Source: Sandaracinaceae bacterium (lineage in GTDB: Bacteria; Myxococcota_A; Polyangia; Polyangiales; Houyiibacteriaceae). From it: 46,817 nt of DNA. Below the pieces are notes generated by a model. The model was not told the DNA's origin. It worked only from the letters and a program-made list of their open reading frames with translations, and made no database searches. Location: the NCBI GenBank assembly GCA_012514415.1, contig JAAZAH010000272.1:1-46817 (forward strand), written 5' to 3'. Below, one piece after another: positions 24,859 through 32,899 of this stretch. Both the position numbers and the translations under genes were made by a program. Each line of letters starts with the position of its first letter. Position 1 is the first letter of the stretch.

Positions 24859-25672
24859 TCGCCTCTTTGGCCGCAAGCTTCAGCCCGACCATCTCCGGCT
24901 CGTCCTCGAAAGGGAGGATGAGCTGGAAATAGAGCGTCGGGTGTCGGCTCATTTGAGGGAGGAGCTTCACTGCGACCTCTTTTGAGCGCGCAGGATGGAG
25001 GGTGACGAGCCTCGTTGAGAGCGCGCCGACGAGCGGAGCGAGCTCCTCGATCCGTTCGGGGCTCGCTTGAGCCGCGCGGAAAATGAGCCTGAGGGCCTGT
25101 TCGAAAAATCGAAGCGGCGCGAATCCGAACGCGGCGGGGTTTTGGCGGAGCGCATCGAGGGCGACTTCTTCATCGCCTCCGATCTCGATGAAGAGAAGGA
25201 GAGGGGCGATCTCGGATGGGTGCGCTTCGATCGCGCGACGGAGGATCGCCTCGGCGCGGTGCACATCCCCCACGCGGAGCGCGGTGCGGGCCATGAGCAG
25301 CTGCGCCTTGATCGAACGGGAAGGAGATTGCCCCATCTCTCTTTCGAGGACGGAGCGCGCTTCGAGGGGCCGATTGAGCGTGAGCAGCGCCTCGGCGTAA
25401 AGGAGCATGAGTGCCTCGTCGTCGGGATAGCGCCGCGTGAGTGAGCGGAGGAGCGCTTCGGCCTCTTCGAGATCGCTTCCGCCGGCACGTTCGAGGAGTC
25501 TCGCGGCCTCGGTGGCCTGTCCTCGGTCGTGATCGCGGAGCGCGCGCGGTGCGCCTTCGGCTTGGGTGTGGATCGCGCAGCCGCCGAGGAGCGCCACGCC
25601 CACGAGCCCGAGCACAGGCAGAAGCAAGTTCGCGGAGCGGCGCTTTGTCGTAGGACCTCCCATCGAATGCAT
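24833..25672 (-). CDS. TPR-containing lipoprotein
   Basis: The 279-residue product has a lipoprotein signal ending in a lipobox ALLGGC, with the modified Cys at about residue 32, so it should be lipid-anchored in the envelope. From about 55 to 200 it forms helical repeats of tetratricopeptide style (LLRSLTRRYPDDEALMLLYAEALL; LLMARTALRVGDVHRAEAILRRAIEAHPSEI). The C-terminal third is helical without a motif. Such proteins usually assemble envelope complexes; the partner is unknown. The ATG at 25672 is used; GTG 25678 and ATG 25663 are alternatives. The 3' end overlaps the response regulator gene by 26 bp. Confidence 0.83.
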   Translation of the reverse strand: MHSMGGPTTKRRSANLLLPVLGLVGVALLGGCAIHTQAEGAPRALRDHDRGQATEAARLLERAGGSDLEEAEALLRSLTRRYPDDEALMLLYAEALLTLNRPLEARSVLEREMGQSPSRSIKAQLLMARTALRVGDVHRAEAILRRAIEAHPSEIAPLLLFIEIGGDEEVALDALRQNPAAFGFAPLRFFEQALRLIFRAAQASPERIEELAPLVGALSTRLVTLHPARSKEVAVKLLPQMSRHPTLYFQLILPFEDEPEMVGLKLAAKEAIRNRQRDR

Positions 25673-25730
25673 CTTCACATGAATCGGCCGTGGGGGTGAA
25701 TTTCAGAAGGTTCGAGCGTGCGATTGGTCA

Positions 25731-25760
25731 TTGATGAGTGGCGGCTGCTTCTCGTATCAT
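25731..25760 (+). promoter_or_regulatory. Sigma-70-type promoter of the DUF1232 gene
   Basis: TTGATG at 25731-25736 and TATCAT at 25755-25760 are separated by 18 bp. Transcription would start near 25767, 30 bases before the ATG at 25797. The TATCAT box matches the -10 consensus at five of six positions. Confidence 0.55.
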
Positions 25761-25796
25761 CGCCGCCGATCTGTCCTTGACAGAGAGGAGCTGGTG

Positions 25797-26348
25797 ATGA
25801 GTGATTCGGATGCCCAATATGTAGAGACATTTCAAGGCTGGCTTCGCGGCCTCCCGGACGATGCGGAGAAGCTTACGGAGCTCTTGGGCGATGAGTCGAT
25901 CCCACTCGATGCCCGAGAGTTCGTCGCTGGCGGTTTGAACTACCTCTTTAAATCGCTCGATATCGTGCCGGATGGGATCGATCAGTTGGGGTACCTCGAC
26001 GATTGCTTCGTGCTCCGTGTCGCCGCGAGCCTCGCGCTCGAGGAAGGCGCGGACGAGGCCGGGATGGAGGCGCTTGAGACGCTCGCACGCCTTTCGAATG
26101 AGACCGAATCGCTCGAGGAGTTCTTGGGGGAAGATTATCAGCGGCTTGCGGCCTATGTGAAATCCCAGAAACGGGGCGCTGCACGTGGTCGTTCGGTCAC
26201 GGATATCCTTACGGACGAAGAGACCCGCGAGGAGTTCGTTCAAGAGGTTCGGGCTTTCGCCCAAGGCTTTCGTCCACCCTCCCTCTCAGACAACGAAACG
26301 ACGCTCGTGAAATTCCGGGGCTTTCTCGATAAAAAGCTTCCGAGATGA
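25797..26348 (+). CDS. DUF1232 protein
   Basis: The start at 25797 is chosen for its strong upstream GAGAGGAG site and because the promoter lies inside the longer open frame. Residues about 40-85 carry the DUF1232 signature: AREFVAGGLNYLFKSLDIVPDGIDQLGYLDDCFVLR. In some family members this segment is a membrane hairpin, but here it is rather polar, so the protein may be soluble. The rest is helical and charged, with no catalytic motif. The function of DUF1232 is not established. The gene has its own promoter and is followed by a terminator, so it is probably monocistronic. Confidence 0.82.
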   Translation: MSDSDAQYVETFQGWLRGLPDDAEKLTELLGDESIPLDAREFVAGGLNYLFKSLDIVPDGIDQLGYLDDCFVLRVAASLALEEGADEAGMEALETLARLSNETESLEEFLGEDYQRLAAYVKSQKRGAARGRSVTDILTDEETREEFVQEVRAFAQGFRPPSLSDNETTLVKFRGFLDKKLPR

Positions 26349-26402
26349 GCTGCGAAATCTGACAAAAGCGCCGTTTGTTATTTAGACTCTGGTTCAGAAA
26401 GG

Positions 26403-26422
26403 CCCGCTCCTCGCGGGTTTTT
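26403..26422 (+). terminator. Rho-independent terminator after the DUF1232 gene
   Basis: CCCGC (26403-26407) pairs with GCGGG (26413-26417) around a TCCTC loop and is followed by TTTTT. It ends the DUF1232 transcript about 55 bp past its stop and separates it from the Fe-S oxidoreductase leader. The rest of the interval 26349-26402 shows nothing recognisable. Confidence 0.7.
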
Positions 26423-26501
26423 CCATTTCGGGGGAGTTTTTAGGGGTGGAACGCGCGAAATATGCCATACTGCGCCCGCAACGAACTTTCAGCATCTCTG
26501 G

Positions 26502-26540
26502 AGCTCGTTTCGCGAGCTGGGCTCCCTTATCCGGGGAGCC
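26502..26540 (+). promoter_or_regulatory. Tandem hairpins in the leader of the Fe-S oxidoreductase gene
   Basis: AGCTCG (26502-26507) pairs with CGAGCT (26513-26518). Directly after it, GGCTCCC (26520-26526) pairs with GGGAGCC (26534-26540) with a 7-base loop. They lie within the 277-bp non-coding stretch between the upstream terminator and the ATG at 26700. No T-run follows, so they look like structured leader RNA or stability elements rather than a terminator. I do not recognise a known riboswitch. Confidence 0.4.
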
Positions 26541-26699
26541 GCCTCACGTCGGACGCCCCAAGAAGTTCCGCCTGAGGCCGCCACCTGGCGCATCTCGTGA
26601 GCGGTTCTATGAGAGGTATGGGCGATCGGCGGGCATCCTTGGTCCGAAGGGCCGCTTTCCGGGAGCTCGACCGAGCGCATAGCGATTAGGGAGTTAGGA

Positions 26700-28874
26700 A
26701 TGAGTCCGATAGGCATGACCCTGGTGCTTGTGAGCACCCTCGGATTTTTCGCGTGGACGATGCGCCGCCGCGTTCGGCAGCTCCTCGTCGGCCAGCCCGA
26801 TCCTGGGGTCGACCTCAAGCGCGAGGGCGAGCTTCAAGATCGCCTGAAGACGACGCTGGTTTACGCCCTCTTCCAGAAGAAGATGCCGAACTACACGCTC
26901 GCCGGGTTCGCGCACATCATGATCTTCTTCGCCTTCATCGTCCTGGGGCTCAATAGCGTGATGCTCTGGGGACGAGGCTACGATCCTAGCTTTGACTTCT
27001 GGGGATTGCTTTCGACCGAACATTTTGTCGGCCAAGCGTATTCCTTCCTGAAGGAGATCTTTGCGCTTCTCGCGCTCCTGGGTGCCATCGCCTTCTGGTA
27101 TCTCCGCCTCGTCAAGGGCGGAAAGGACAGCGGCGATCCCTCCGAGGTGAAGGATAAGCCGCGGATGACCCTCGGGCTCGAGGCGAACGTCATCCTCGGC
27201 ATCATCGCGACGATGATGATCGCCGACTTCCTCTATGTCGGCGCGAGCCTCACGCTCGCGGCGGGGAGCACAGGTGCCGAACCGGTCTTTGCTTGGTACG
27301 AGCCGATCGGCGCTCCGCTCGCGATGGCGCTGCAGGGCACCTCGGACGGAACGCTGACGGTCCTTCAGCACATCGGTTTCTGGTGGCACTCGGCCTTCGT
27401 TCTCATCTTCCTCAACATCCTCCCGTACTCGAAGCATTTCCACATCATCACGGTGATGCCGAACGTTTTCTTCTACAATCGCCGCGAAAATGCGCTGCCG
27501 AAAGTGGAAGATCTCGAAGGGAAGGTCGAGCGCGAGGAGAGCCTCGGGATCAACAAGATCACCGACCTCACTTGGAACCATATCCTCGATCTCTATACCT
27601 GCACCGAGTGCGGACGCTGCTCCGATAACTGCCCGGCGTACATCACCGATAAGATGCTCTCGCCGAAGCACCTCACGCTCGCGCTGCGCGACCATCTCTA
27701 CGCGTCCGAAGACGCGATGTTCGGCGAGAAGAAGGAAGGCGAGGAGGCCGAAGAGGTCGAGGCCGGCGAGGCGCCCGCGCTCGACACCTATCCGGCGGCG
27801 CCCGAGGGCGGCTATTTCACGCCCGATAAGGTGGTCGATCTTGTCCCGAACGTCATTCATCCGGATGTGATCTGGGGATGCACCTCCTGCCGCGCGTGCG
27901 AGGAGCAGTGCCCGGTGATGATCACCTACGTCGATAAGATCGTGGGCATGCGTCGCGAAGAGGTCATGATGAAGAACGAGTTCCCGCACGAGCTGCAGGG
28001 GGCGTTCAACGGCCTCGAGACCAACGGGAACCCGTGGAATATCTCGGCGATGGATCGCGCCGATTGGGCATCCGGGCTCGATGTTCCGACCATGGACGAC
28101 AATCCGCACGCCGAGGTCCTCTATTGGGTCGGCTGCGCGGCCTCTTATGACGATCGCGCGAAGAAGGTGGCACGCGCCACGGCGCAGCTCCTCAAGAAGG
28201 CGAATGTGAACTTTGCCATCCTTGGGACGGAGGAGACGTGCACCGGCGATCCGGCGCGGCGCGCGGGCAATGAGTATCTCTTCCAGATGCTCGCCGAGCA
28301 GAACGTCGAGACGATGAACGGCTACGGGATCGACAAAAAGGTCGTGATCACGGCTTGCCCGCACTGCTTCAACACGCTTGCCAACGAGTATCCTGATTTC
28401 GGCGGACACTACGATGTGGTCCACCATTCGGATTATCTGAATGGGCTTGTGGCGCAGAAGAAGCTCGTTCCGACGAAGGCGGTGAAGGCGAAGGTTGCCT
28501 ATCACGATAGCTGCTACCTCGGCCGCTATAACGAGATCTACGAGCAGCCGCGGGATGTGCTCCGCGCGATCGAGGGCGTTGAGCTCGTCGAGGCGGAGTA
28601 TTGGAATCGCAATAAGGGCCTGTGCTGCGGCGCGGGTGGTGCGCAGATGTTCATGGAGGAGCAGAACGAGAACCGCGTGAACGTGAAGCGGACCCTTCAG
28701 CTTCTCAACACGGGCGCCGATACCATCGCCACCGCCTGTCCCTTCTGCATGACGATGCTCACCGACGGCCTGAAGGATCAGGAAAAGGAAGAGCAGATCA
28801 AGCAGCTCGATATCGCCGAGCTCCTTGTCCAGGCGGTGGATCTCGACGAGCAGGTTGCCGACGCTGCCGAGTAA
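26700..28874 (+). CDS. Membrane Fe-S oxidoreductase with CCG domains, probable ETF:quinone-type oxidoreductase
   Basis: The N-terminal 260 residues hold about five membrane helices with histidines suited to b-haem binding, as in NarI-like subunits (for example HIGFWWHSAF). Two ferredoxin-type 4Fe-4S motifs follow: C301-x2-C304-x2-C307-x3-C311 and C394-x2-C397-x2-C400-x3-C404. The C-terminal half has two heterodisulfide-reductase-type cysteine-rich domains: VGCAAS...ETCTGDPARRAG...ACPHCFNTL, and HDSCYLGR...LCCGAGG (C642, C643)...ACPFCMTML. This layout matches the membrane oxidoreductases proposed to take electrons from electron-transfer flavoprotein to menaquinone during fatty-acid oxidation. 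No etfAB is adjacent, so the partner is inferred. AGGGAG and AGGA precede the ATG. Confidence 0.88.
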   Translation: MSPIGMTLVLVSTLGFFAWTMRRRVRQLLVGQPDPGVDLKREGELQDRLKTTLVYALFQKKMPNYTLAGFAHIMIFFAFIVLGLNSVMLWGRGYDPSFDFWGLLSTEHFVGQAYSFLKEIFALLALLGAIAFWYLRLVKGGKDSGDPSEVKDKPRMTLGLEANVILGIIATMMIADFLYVGASLTLAAGSTGAEPVFAWYEPIGAPLAMALQGTSDGTLTVLQHIGFWWHSAFVLIFLNILPYSKHFHIITVMPNVFFYNRRENALPKVEDLEGKVEREESLGINKITDLTWNHILDLYTCTECGRCSDNCPAYITDKMLSPKHLTLALRDHLYASEDAMFGEKKEGEEAEEVEAGEAPALDTYPAAPEGGYFTPDKVVDLVPNVIHPDVIWGCTSCRACEEQCPVMITYVDKIVGMRREEVMMKNEFPHELQGAFNGLETNGNPWNISAMDRADWASGLDVPTMDDNPHAEVLYWVGCAASYDDRAKKVARATAQLLKKANVNFAILGTEETCTGDPARRAGNEYLFQMLAEQNVETMNGYGIDKKVVITACPHCFNTLANEYPDFGGHYDVVHHSDYLNGLVAQKKLVPTKAVKAKVAYHDSCYLGRYNEIYEQPRDVLRAIEGVELVEAEYWNRNKGLCCGAGGAQMFMEEQNENRVNVKRTLQLLNTGADTIATACPFCMTMLTDGLKDQEKEEQIKQLDIAELLVQAVDLDEQVADAAE

Positions 28875-28897
28875 GCGAGCGCGAAACCCCAAGAAAG

Positions 28898-28926
28898 AGC
28901 CCGGCGAATGACGCCGGGCTTTTTTT
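28898..28926 (+). terminator. Strong Rho-independent terminator
   Basis: AGCCCGGCG (28898-28906) pairs perfectly with CGCCGGGCT (28912-28920) around a 5-base loop, followed by a run of seven T. It ends the Fe-S oxidoreductase transcript. The opposite strand reads CTTTCTT after the same stem, so it may also act on minus-strand transcripts. Confidence 0.9.
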
Positions 28927-29234
28927 ATGGCGCGCTGCGGGGTTGAACGTGGTCGGGGCTTGTTTTCGCGATGCACATGGGGCTGCGCCGCGCGGGTTGG
29001 GCCTTCGTGGCGACGGGCGTGTCCCTAGGAGAAAGTCCCCACGTTCGCCTTCGTGCGCGCTGTCCTAAGTTGCCGTGTGGGGCATTAAGATGGCTTCCGC
29101 CTTTTCGTTACGCTTTCGAAAGAAGCAGCGGACCCTCCGGACGCTCGGCCGCACGCACCGAGGCGAAAGCCGCGACCACTTCGGCTCCCGCGCTGGCAAT
29201 CGAGTTGTCGCGCTACAACAACCGAGCTCCGAGC
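28927..29234. other. 308-bp intergenic stretch with no recognised feature
   Basis: This lies between the terminator and the stop of the minus-strand PPIase gene. Short frames are open on both strands, including a small one from ATG 29075, but none has recognisable protein features or a good ribosome binding site. I see no tRNA, hairpin-plus-T-run or repeat here. It would be the 3' region of the PPIase transcript. Confidence 0.4.
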
Positions 29235-30257
29235 TCACTCGGCGTTATCGAAGCGAATTTTGGCGAGGAGCGCTTCATCCATCGACGTCGTGGTCGATTG
29301 GTAGAGCGTGCGAGCGAGCGCTTTGACGGCAGCCTCTCGACGGTTCGCGTGAAGCGTCGACTCGATGCGTGTGCGAACGGCCTCCCAACCGGGCTTTCGC
29401 TCAGGCCGAATCCCGCGGAGGATCAGGACGCTGAAATTCCCATCGACGGGGATGGGGCGCGGATAGACATCGCCCACCTTCTCGAGCTCGAAGGCGGCGG
29501 CCGCGATGGCTGGATGAAGCGAGACATCGCGCTCTCGCATCGCGTTGCCTTCGCGATCGAAGAAGCGAAGGTCTCCAGCGCTCAGACGCGTCCTATCGTC
29601 CCGGCTCTCTCGCCGGATAATCTCGCGAATCTCTCCGGTCTTGAGCGTGGGGATAAGCGAAATCAGCTCTTTGGCACGCGCTTCGCTCTTCACCAAGATG
29701 TGCGAGGCGCGCCGCATTTCCGGACGCTCGAACTGCGCCCGATTTTCATCGTAGTACGCCTTGATCTCCTCGTCCGTGATGGGTTTTTCAAGGAGCGGCT
29801 CGTCGATGGTCTCACGTAAGAAGGTTTGGACGACGCGTCGATCGCGTTCGCTCCGATGAGCGAAGCGGAGGTGCATCCCTCGCTTTCGCGCCTCACCGGC
29901 AAGAATTTTTTCGTCGAGAAGCCTACGCGCGAGCGCATCGAGCGCTTCTTCGGTGACCCCACCGAGGAGCTCGGGGGGGCGCTCCGCGATCGCGCGCTCA
30001 AGACGTTCGAGGCTGAGCTGATATTCGCCGCTCCGCGCGACGACGCGCCCGGAGCTTTCACCGCCATCCGCTGATTTTTCACCGTCAGCGCTCGCCCTAC
30101 GGAGCGCCTCCCGCGGCGCGCCTTCCTCGGTGGCTGTCTCCTTCGCCTCGCCGCCCGTCTCCGCGTGGAGCGGCATGGGGGCTTTCCACGCGAGCAGTCC
30201 GAGAGCCGCCGCGGAGCCGAGAATCAGAGGGACCGAAAGAAAGAGACGAGCACGCAT
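29235..30257 (-). CDS. Exported parvulin-type peptidyl-prolyl isomerase (PpiC/SurA-like)
   Basis: The 340-residue product has an N-terminal signal (hydrophobic stretch about 5-30, no lipobox cysteine) and an acidic disordered segment. A SurA-like helical chaperone region follows (about 75-165, with LDALARRLLDEKILAGEARKRG), then a parvulin domain beginning MRRASHILVKSEARAKELI and continuing to PIPVDGNFSVLILRG. It should fold outer-membrane or periplasmic proteins. Its start lies immediately after the stop of the site-2 protease gene, so the two are co-transcribed. GTG 30260 is an alternative start. Confidence 0.88.
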   Translation of the reverse strand: MRARLFLSVPLILGSAAALGLLAWKAPMPLHAETGGEAKETATEEGAPREALRRASADGEKSADGGESSGRVVARSGEYQLSLERLERAIAERPPELLGGVTEEALDALARRLLDEKILAGEARKRGMHLRFAHRSERDRRVVQTFLRETIDEPLLEKPITDEEIKAYYDENRAQFERPEMRRASHILVKSEARAKELISLIPTLKTGEIREIIRRESRDDRTRLSAGDLRFFDREGNAMRERDVSLHPAIAAAAFELEKVGDVYPRPIPVDGNFSVLILRGIRPERKPGWEAVRTRIESTLHANRREAAVKALARTLYQSTTTSMDEALLAKIRFDNAE

Positions 30258-30260
30258 CAC

Positions 30261-31292
30261 TCAAGCAAAGAGTCGCATAATGTCTCGATAAAAGACGAGG
30301 ACCATCAGCCCGAGGAGGAAAAGAATCCCCACATAATGAATCATGGTCTCGACGCGCTCGCTCGCTTTTCGACGCGTGATGGCCTCGTACGCCAAAAAGC
30401 AAAGGCGACCACCATCGAGGGCGGGGAAGGGAAGAAGGTTCATCAGCCCAAGCGCGACGGAGATGAGCGCGAGGAGCTCGATGAAATAATCGGCGCCAAG
30501 CTCGAAGCTGGTTGCCATCATTTGACCGATCCCGACGGGACCCACGAGGTTCTCCGTTTCCCTCTTCTGAGCGGTCTCTTTAAGACCTTGGATTTGAAGA
30601 ACGGTAAGCTCCCATGGGCGCTTCACCGACGTGATGAGCGCATCGCCTAAGTCGAGCGGGGGAAGGCGCGAGAGCCCGAGTTGCACGCCGATCAGTGCGC
30701 GGTCCCCTTCGATCTTCGGCACGATAGTGTACTCCATCCGTTCACCATTACGGATCACCTGATAGCGCGTCGGCTTCTCGCCTCGTTCACTCGTCGCCGC
30801 GATGATGTCTTGAAAGTTTCGGATTGGCTGATCTTCGACGGCGACGAAGAGATCGCCCGGCTCGAGCAATCCTTCCGCCGCGGAACCTTCAGCGAGCGAT
30901 TCGACCTTTACTCCCGACGGCCCTACGAAGTACACGAGCCCAAAAATCATCAAAACCGCCGCGAGATAGTTTGCGAACGGCCCCGCGGCCACCGTGACGA
31001 TTCGCGCCAGCACCCCTTGATTCGAATAGAGGCTGGGATCGTCCTTATCGATATCTTCCTCGAAGGGGTTCATCCCCGCGATCTGCACATAAGCGAGGAA
31101 AGGTAGGAGAGCGACCTGGAATGTCGTGTCGCTATCTTTCGGTTTGATCTTGAAGATCGTGGGACCGAAGCCGATGCTGAACCTCTCGACGCGCATGCCC
31201 GAGACGCGCGCGGCAAGATAATGCCCTCCTTCGTGCACGATCATCAAAAAGCCAATCCCAAGGACGGCGACCAGAATGGAGATCAACGACAT
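30261..31292 (-). CDS. Second site-2 protease (M50 family, single PDZ)
   Basis: The 343-residue intramembrane metalloprotease has HEGGH (His20, Glu21, His24), RFSIGFGP, a LLPFLAYVQIAGMNP membrane segment, one PDZ-like domain (about 120-210), and LVGPVGIGQM and NLLPFPALDGG near the C-terminus. It is distinct from the 540-residue protease at 21013: it has one PDZ domain and a shorter periplasmic part, the size typical of short RseP/MmpA-like enzymes. Pairing with a periplasmic PPIase gene directly downstream suggests an envelope-stress or lipoprotein-processing role (inference). It is divergent from the transglutaminase-like gene, with about 40 bp between starts. Confidence 0.92.
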   Translation of the reverse strand: MSLISILVAVLGIGFLMIVHEGGHYLAARVSGMRVERFSIGFGPTIFKIKPKDSDTTFQVALLPFLAYVQIAGMNPFEEDIDKDDPSLYSNQGVLARIVTVAAGPFANYLAAVLMIFGLVYFVGPSGVKVESLAEGSAAEGLLEPGDLFVAVEDQPIRNFQDIIAATSERGEKPTRYQVIRNGERMEYTIVPKIEGDRALIGVQLGLSRLPPLDLGDALITSVKRPWELTVLQIQGLKETAQKRETENLVGPVGIGQMMATSFELGADYFIELLALISVALGLMNLLPFPALDGGRLCFLAYEAITRRKASERVETMIHYVGILFLLGLMVLVFYRDIMRLFA

Positions 31293-31334
31293 TTTAGTGT
31301 GACTTAAAGATAGTGTGCCCTACGGCTCTCGCTC

Positions 31335-32885
31335 ATGATCAAGCTAATCCGAATCGCTCTCGCTGTCGTTTCTTTTTTCGGAGTCCCGAAAGAGATTAGG
31401 GCCGATGAGCGAATCCGCCATGAATTTCGCCCCTCGTTGACCGATGAGGCGATCGCGGGAGTGATCGCGAGCCCCCGAAGCGGCGAGTCCATCCTCGTTC
31501 GCGACGGGCGCCCCGCCGAAAGGGCCGAGACCGAGCCCGCCCCGCGCCTCGCGAGGATGCACCGAGCCTCGAATGCGCCAAGACATCGTCCCGATCGCGC
31601 AACCGATTTCATGGGCGAGCTCGCCTATTTCGAGACGTATCAACCGAGCGTCGCACCACATAAACGCCTCGAAGCCTTCGATGGAGTCGAAATTGGAGCG
31701 GATGGGGTGCCGGAGCTGATCGTCGTTTCTAAGACGAGAGAGCAGGTGGCGGTCGGTGAAGCCGGAGGAGAGGGCCATCGCTTTATCGGCGAACTCTGGG
31801 TCGATTTTTCGGAGAGTCTTAGCGTGCCCATCCCAAGCGTCTCGCCGAGGATGCGCATCCTCCATCTTGAGAGCGCTCCCGCCATGAGCGTCCGCGTCGA
31901 GCGGGATGGCGCAGGGAATTATTTTCTACGCGCTCCGTCCAAGTTCGGTGTCCCCGTCCGCGTCCTGCTCTTCGTCGAAGCGGATCCTGGCTATTTCAAC
32001 CAGCCTATTCCGGACGTGCCGCTCAAACGGCTCGACCTCCCCGTGAGCGCGCTTCCTCCCAAACTCGAGGCCGAAGCGCTCGCGTTTGCCTCCGAGCTCG
32101 GCCTTTCGCGCGACCACTCCCTCAAAGAAGCGCTCGATGTGCTCGTCGAGTACTTTCGCGCCTTCATCGAAGGCGAGACGCAGGTGGAATACGGCGGCTC
32201 GATCTATGGCTCCCTTGCGCGGGGTGGCTATGGAATCTGTCGGCATCGTGCGTATGCTTTCATGATCACCGCGCTCGCCCTCGGCATCCCCACTCGCTAC
32301 GTCCAGAACGAGGCGCATGCTTTTGTCGAGATCGACTTTCGCGTCGAGACCCTCACACAAGCGCAACCGGTCCAAAGCATGCGGATCGAGCTTGGCGGCT
32401 CGACGGCGTTTGTCGAGGGCCACGGTCTCCGCCCGGACTCGATATACCGCCCGCAGAATCCCGATCCTTTCCCCCAGCCCGCAGCTTATCTCGAAGGCAT
32501 GCGGCGGGGCTCCATTCCGCAGGAAAGCGGCGAGTCACGGACCGCTAATGGCTTCGGAGGCGTGCAAAATGGCCTCGAGAACGCATACACTCGCTCCACT
32601 TATCGCGCCACGCTCGAGCGCGCGCGGCTCGTTGGGTATCGCGGCGATCGCCTTCGAGTCTCCTTCCTCATCACGGATTCATCCGGCGCACCCGCCCGCA
32701 ATCTGCCCTTGATGCTCGGGGTGACCGGGACCTCACTCGCTCATGCATCGAGCGACGAACGAGGCTTTGCCCAATTTTCGCTACGAATTCCGTTCGATAT
32801 TGAGCCGGGAACGCATAAGCTAGAGCTCTTCACCCGCGTCGATGCGGGTTCCCCCCTTGAGCGCATCCCCATTGCAGTTGAATAA
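31335..32885 (+). CDS. Exported transglutaminase-like protein
   Basis: The 516-residue product has a signal peptide (about 1-23). The central region has a transglutaminase/cysteine-protease-like core: GGYGICRHRAYAFMITALALGIPTRYV with Cys302, then NEAHAFVEID with His328 and the aspartate. This is the Cys-His-Asp triad order of bacterial transglutaminase-core domains. The N-terminal 200 residues are strand-rich, and the C-terminal 90 residues resemble an immunoglobulin-like fold (DSSGAPARNLPLMLGVTG...RGFAQFSLRIP). Its substrate is unknown; peptidase or cross-linking activity is possible. The next gene begins 14 bp downstream and is probably co-transcribed. Confidence 0.85.
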   Translation: MIKLIRIALAVVSFFGVPKEIRADERIRHEFRPSLTDEAIAGVIASPRSGESILVRDGRPAERAETEPAPRLARMHRASNAPRHRPDRATDFMGELAYFETYQPSVAPHKRLEAFDGVEIGADGVPELIVVSKTREQVAVGEAGGEGHRFIGELWVDFSESLSVPIPSVSPRMRILHLESAPAMSVRVERDGAGNYFLRAPSKFGVPVRVLLFVEADPGYFNQPIPDVPLKRLDLPVSALPPKLEAEALAFASELGLSRDHSLKEALDVLVEYFRAFIEGETQVEYGGSIYGSLARGGYGICRHRAYAFMITALALGIPTRYVQNEAHAFVEIDFRVETLTQAQPVQSMRIELGGSTAFVEGHGLRPDSIYRPQNPDPFPQPAAYLEGMRRGSIPQESGESRTANGFGGVQNGLENAYTRSTYRATLERARLVGYRGDRLRVSFLITDSSGAPARNLPLMLGVTGTSLAHASSDERGFAQFSLRIPFDIEPGTHKLELFTRVDAGSPLERIPIAVE

Positions 32886-32899
32886 GAAGCGTCTCGATC

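Noticed and set aside
26694..28976. A 760-codon open frame antisense to the Fe-S oxidoreductase gene
   Set aside because: It mirrors the GC-biased coding frame on the other strand, has no family features, and runs across a strong terminator of the real gene.
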